Source: VBCK01 sp035511515
GTDB taxonomy: Bacteria; Pseudomonadota; Gammaproteobacteria; Burkholderiales; Burkholderiaceae_F
Direction of reading: 5' to 3'
Assembly: GCA_035511515.1 (NCBI GenBank)
Contig: DATKFG010000067.1
Coordinates: 1 to 52,681, forward strand
DNA length: 52,681 nucleotides
This document shows positions 50,255-52,681 of the stretch, piece by piece. Positions within the stretch are counted from its first letter, which is position 1, and every line of letters starts with the position of its first letter. The notes under the pieces are model-generated. The model was not told the DNA's origin, ran no database searches, and saw only the letters and a program-made list of their open reading frames with translations. The position numbers and the translations under genes are program-made.

Positions 50255-52072
50255 CTAGATGGGCCGCGTGTTCGCTTCCAGCCACTCGGCCGTGGCCCCC
50301 GCCACGTGCGGCGCCAGGCGCGAGCGCACCATCGCGTGGTAGCCGTTCAGCCAGTCGGCCTCGTCGCGGCTGAGCAGGTCGCGTTCGATACAGCGCGCAT
50401 CGATCGGGCACAGCGTCAGCGTCTCGAAGTCCAGGAAGTTTCCGAATTCGGTGGTCTGCCCCGGCACCGTCAACAGCAGGTTCTCGATGCGCACGCCCCA
50501 CCGGCCCGGCCGGTAGATGCCGGGCTCGTTGGAGGTGATCATGCCCGGCTCCATCGCGGTGTGCGGCTCGGCCATCAGGTACGGGCTGATGCCGTGCGGG
50601 CCCTCATGCACGTTCAGGAAGAAGCCGACTCCGTGTCCGGTCCCGTGGCCGTATTCGACGCCGGCCGCCCAGATCGGGGCGCGCGCCAGGCTGTCGAGCA
50701 TCGGCGAGCGCGTACCGCGCGGAAAGCGCGCTTGCGACAGCGCGATCACTCCTTTGAGTACGCGGGTGAAGTCCTGGCGCTGCTCCTGGGTGGTGGCGCC
50801 CACCGCGATCACGCGCGTGATGTCGGTCGTGCCGGTCTGGTACTGACCGCCGGAATCGATCAGCAGCAGGCCGTTGCCGGCCTGCCGTCCATCGCAGATC
50901 ACCGCGTGCGACTCGTCGGTGGCGCGGTAGTGCGGCAGCGCGCCGTTCGCGTTGAAGCCGGCGATGGTGGCGAAGCTGGCCGAGAAGAATCCGTTGCGCC
51001 GGGCGCGCGCCTCCGTGATGCGCTGATCGATCGTCAGCTCGGAGATTGTCTCGCGGCGGGCCAGGGCCTGCTCGAACCACGCGAAAAATTCCGCCAGCGC
51101 CGCCCCGTCCTGCTCCATCGCGTGGCGGATCAGCTCGATTTCGGCGTCGCTCTTGACCGCCTTGGAGAGCGTGGTCGGATTGATGCGCTCGATGCGCCGC
51201 ACGCCGGCGGCCAGCGGCTGCAGGATGCCGGCCGTGACCCGGCGCGGATCGAACAGTATCGTGCTGCCGTCGGTCAAGCGCGCAAGATGCGCAGCCAGCT
51301 CCTGGTAGCCGGCCAGCTGCACGCCATCGTCGGCCAGCCGGCGGCGCAGCTCCGGGGGCACTTTGCCGTCCGATATGAACAGCGTGCCGCCGCTCGGACC
51401 GATCAGCAGGTGCGCCAGGAAGACCGGGTTGTACGGAACGTCCGAACCGCGCAGATTCAGCAGCCAGGCGATGTCGTCCAGCGTCGAAATCAGGTGCCAG
51501 CCCGCACCGGCCGCCTGCATCGAATCGCGCAGCGCCTTCAGCTTGACCGGACGGGACACCGGCGCGTATTGCGGCTGCTGCTCGAACACCGGCACCAGCG
51601 GCAGGCCGGGGCGGTCGGGCCAGACCTGCTCGAGCAGGTCCAGGTCCATCCGCAACGACGCCCCGCACCCGTTCAGTGCCTCCTGCAGCGCCCGCACCGC
51701 GGTCAGGCCGAGCACGCGGCCGTCGACCCCGACCTGATCGCCCTGGCCGCAGTGGGAGGCCAGCCAGTCGATGAACGCCACGCCCGCATTGGCATTGACT
51801 TTCATCGCAACGATGCCGGTTCCATTCAGTTCTGCGTCGGCCTGCAGCCAGTAGCGGCTGTCGACCCAGAGGCCGGCGAACCGCGCGGTCACCACCAGGG
51901 TTCCGACCGAGCCCGTGAATCCGGACAGCCACTGGCGGCCCTGCCAGTGCGCAGGCAGGTATTCGGACAGGTGGGGGTCGGAGGACGGCACGATCCAGGC
52001 GTCCAGGCCCTGCCGCTGCATCGCCTCCCGCAGCGATGCGATCCGCTTTTCGATGATCGATTTCTGGGTCAT
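50255..52072 (-). CDS. Xaa-Pro aminopeptidase (aminopeptidase P, M24B)
   Basis: A 605-residue, three-domain form of aminopeptidase P. The N-terminal creatinase-like domains hold SSDPHLSEYL and SGFTGSVGTLVV. The C-terminal pita-bread domain has LLIDSGGQYQTGTTDITR (metal Asp residues), GHGTGHGVG (metal His), and SNEPGIYRPGRWGVRIENL (metal Glu residues). It cleaves N-terminal residues before proline. Its ATG overlaps the stop of the chimeric frame upstream (ATGA). The first 40 residues are closely matched by that chimeric frame. Confidence 0.92.
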   Translation of the reverse strand: MTQKSIIEKRIASLREAMQRQGLDAWIVPSSDPHLSEYLPAHWQGRQWLSGFTGSVGTLVVTARFAGLWVDSRYWLQADAELNGTGIVAMKVNANAGVAFIDWLASHCGQGDQVGVDGRVLGLTAVRALQEALNGCGASLRMDLDLLEQVWPDRPGLPLVPVFEQQPQYAPVSRPVKLKALRDSMQAAGAGWHLISTLDDIAWLLNLRGSDVPYNPVFLAHLLIGPSGGTLFISDGKVPPELRRRLADDGVQLAGYQELAAHLARLTDGSTILFDPRRVTAGILQPLAAGVRRIERINPTTLSKAVKSDAEIELIRHAMEQDGAALAEFFAWFEQALARRETISELTIDQRITEARARRNGFFSASFATIAGFNANGALPHYRATDESHAVICDGRQAGNGLLLIDSGGQYQTGTTDITRVIAVGATTQEQRQDFTRVLKGVIALSQARFPRGTRSPMLDSLARAPIWAAGVEYGHGTGHGVGFFLNVHEGPHGISPYLMAEPHTAMEPGMITSNEPGIYRPGRWGVRIENLLLTVPGQTTEFGNFLDFETLTLCPIDARCIERDLLSRDEADWLNGYHAMVRSRLAPHVAGATAEWLEANTRPI

Positions 52073-52530
52073 TTGGAACGAGAGTCGCGCAGGGTCGTGA
52101 TGCGGTTGAATACCGGGCGGCCCGGCGCGTGATCGCGCAGATCCGCGACGAAGTAGCCGTGCCGCTCGAACTGGTACCGGTCCTCCGGCTGGGCCGTGGC
52201 CACGGCCGGCTCGACAAAAGCGGTCACCACGCGCCGGCTGGCCGGGTTGATCGATTCGCGAAAGTCCCGTCCGCCGGCGTCCGGTTGCGGATCGGTGAAC
52301 AGCTGCTCGTACAGCCGCACCTCGGCGGTCGGGCAGCCATCGGCCGGCAGCCAGTGTATCGCCCCCTTGACCTTGACGCGGTTGGCGCCGTCGGTTCCGC
52401 TGCGCGTGTCGGGCAGGTACTCGGATAGGTGCGGATCGGAAGACGGCACGATCCAGGCCGCCAGGCCGTGACGCTGCATCGCGGCCCTCAGCGACGCGAT
52501 CCGCTTTTGAATCAGCGATGTCTGTGTCAT
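52069..52530 (-). CDS. Chimeric pepP-glnS reading frame created by tandem duplication
   Basis: A 153-residue open frame. Residues 1-40 match the aminopeptidase N-terminus with six changes. From residue 41 (DTRSGTDGANRVKVKG, then GAIHWLPAD) it is the C-terminal anticodon-binding beta-barrel of glutaminyl-tRNA synthetase, ending FNRITTLRDSRSK. The fusion keeps frame with no stop. It begins with ATGA overlap on glnS and ends with ATGA overlap on pepP, so it could be translated. Alone it lacks the catalytic parts of either enzyme. It may be non-functional or an assembly join. Confidence 0.7.
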   Translation of the reverse strand: MTQTSLIQKRIASLRAAMQRHGLAAWIVPSSDPHLSEYLPDTRSGTDGANRVKVKGAIHWLPADGCPTAEVRLYEQLFTDPQPDAGGRDFRESINPASRRVVTAFVEPAVATAQPEDRYQFERHGYFVADLRDHAPGRPVFNRITTLRDSRSK

Positions 52531-52681
52531 TTGGAACGGGAGTCGCGCAGTGTGGTGATGCGATTGAATACGGGACGGCCCGGCGCGTGATCGCGCAGGT
52601 CCGCGACGAAGTAGCCGTGCCGTTCGAACTGGTACCGATCCTCCGGCTGGGCCTGCGCCAGGACCGGCTCGACGAAGGCGG
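52527..52681 (-). CDS. glnS: Glutaminyl-tRNA synthetase, C-terminal end (partial)
   Basis: The frame enters from outside the window and ends at TGA 52527-52529. The visible end reads AFVEPVLAQAQPEDRYQFER, followed by HGYFVADLRDHAPGRPVFNR and LRDSRSK, the terminal anticodon-binding barrel of GlnS. It differs from the copy in the chimeric frame at three of 50 residues (VLAQ versus AVAT). The stop overlaps the following ATG. Most of the gene lies outside the window. Confidence 0.85.
   Translation of the reverse strand, partial: AFVEPVLAQAQPEDRYQFERHGYFVADLRDHAPGRPVFNRITTLRDSRSK

Larger units (their letters stand above)
52069..52681. repeat. 458-bp tandem duplication of the glnS-end/pepP-start junction (diverged copies)
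   Basis: The segment around the pepP start (51956-52223) recurs 458 bases further on (52414-52681). By direct alignment, the last 155 bases of the window match 52069-52223 at about 90% (16 differences counted). The 5' pepP portions (about 117 bases) match at about 84%. The repeat is therefore not recent, or it joins two different alleles. Confidence 0.8.

Overview
The window is about 52.7 kb of GC-rich, tightly packed chromosomal DNA from a beta-proteobacterium, most likely of the Burkholderiales type. The evidence is gene content and gene order rather than a marker gene: tlpA-aroQ-accB-accC-prmA-DUF3426-pfkB, RNB nuclease-tonB-aroE-mtgA, and pgk-fba-dgkA-purC-purE-purK-tsaC are arrangements familiar from that group. 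Many genes overlap by 4 bases (ATGA or GTGA). No rRNA, tRNA or CRISPR array was found.

Layout. 1-514: the 5' part of an IS110-family transposase gene and its upstream non-coding end, which abuts half of a dispersed GC-rich repeat. 587-7823: yggT on the plus strand, then a long minus-strand block with a nucleotidyltransferase-like gene, tlpA, aroQ, accBC (fatty-acid initiation), prmA, a zinc-ribbon DUF3426 gene and a PfkB-type kinase. 8040-16576: plus-strand cell-envelope and housekeeping genes (mpl, yqiA, fabG-like, RNB nuclease, tonB-like, aroE, mtgA, cytochrome b561, yceI). 16726-18458: ubiD and a small KTSC gene, divergent from a lytic transglycosylase gene at 18932. The two intergenic regions around that transglycosylase are the most RNA-rich part of the window. 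One holds a structured leader with its own promoter and terminator. The other holds a complete candidate small RNA gene with a pyrimidine-rich loop. 20260-25999: maeB, a patatin-like hydrolase, rsmE and a speD-speE fusion. 26297-36633: central carbon and purine genes (tkt, gap, rhombosortase-like gene, pgk, fba, dgkA, purC, purE, purK, tsaC). 36650-43191: SemiSWEET, lepB, an orphan T6SS-type FHA gene, a thioesterase, lemA with two TPM genes, msrA and DUF72. 43219-50224: a 7TM histidine kinase with its response regulator, pdxH, tcdA, a Rieske oxygenase with a small DUF4124-type gene, and an HtrA protease. 50255-52681: an aminopeptidase P gene preceded by a 458-bp tandem duplication that creates a pepP-glnS chimeric reading frame, then the 3' end of glnS.

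Four signals deserve most attention. (1) The IS110 end lies at a copy of the same repeat found elsewhere in the window, with a structured upstream region that could encode a bridge RNA. (2) A promoter-to-terminator small RNA at 19891-20003 (minus) carries an anti-Shine-Dalgarno loop. (3) A three-way-junction leader plus terminator precedes the transglycosylase gene. (4) The diverged glnS/pepP duplication is either a real rearrangement or an assembly join of two strains. All functional assignments come from reading motifs; no database search was run.
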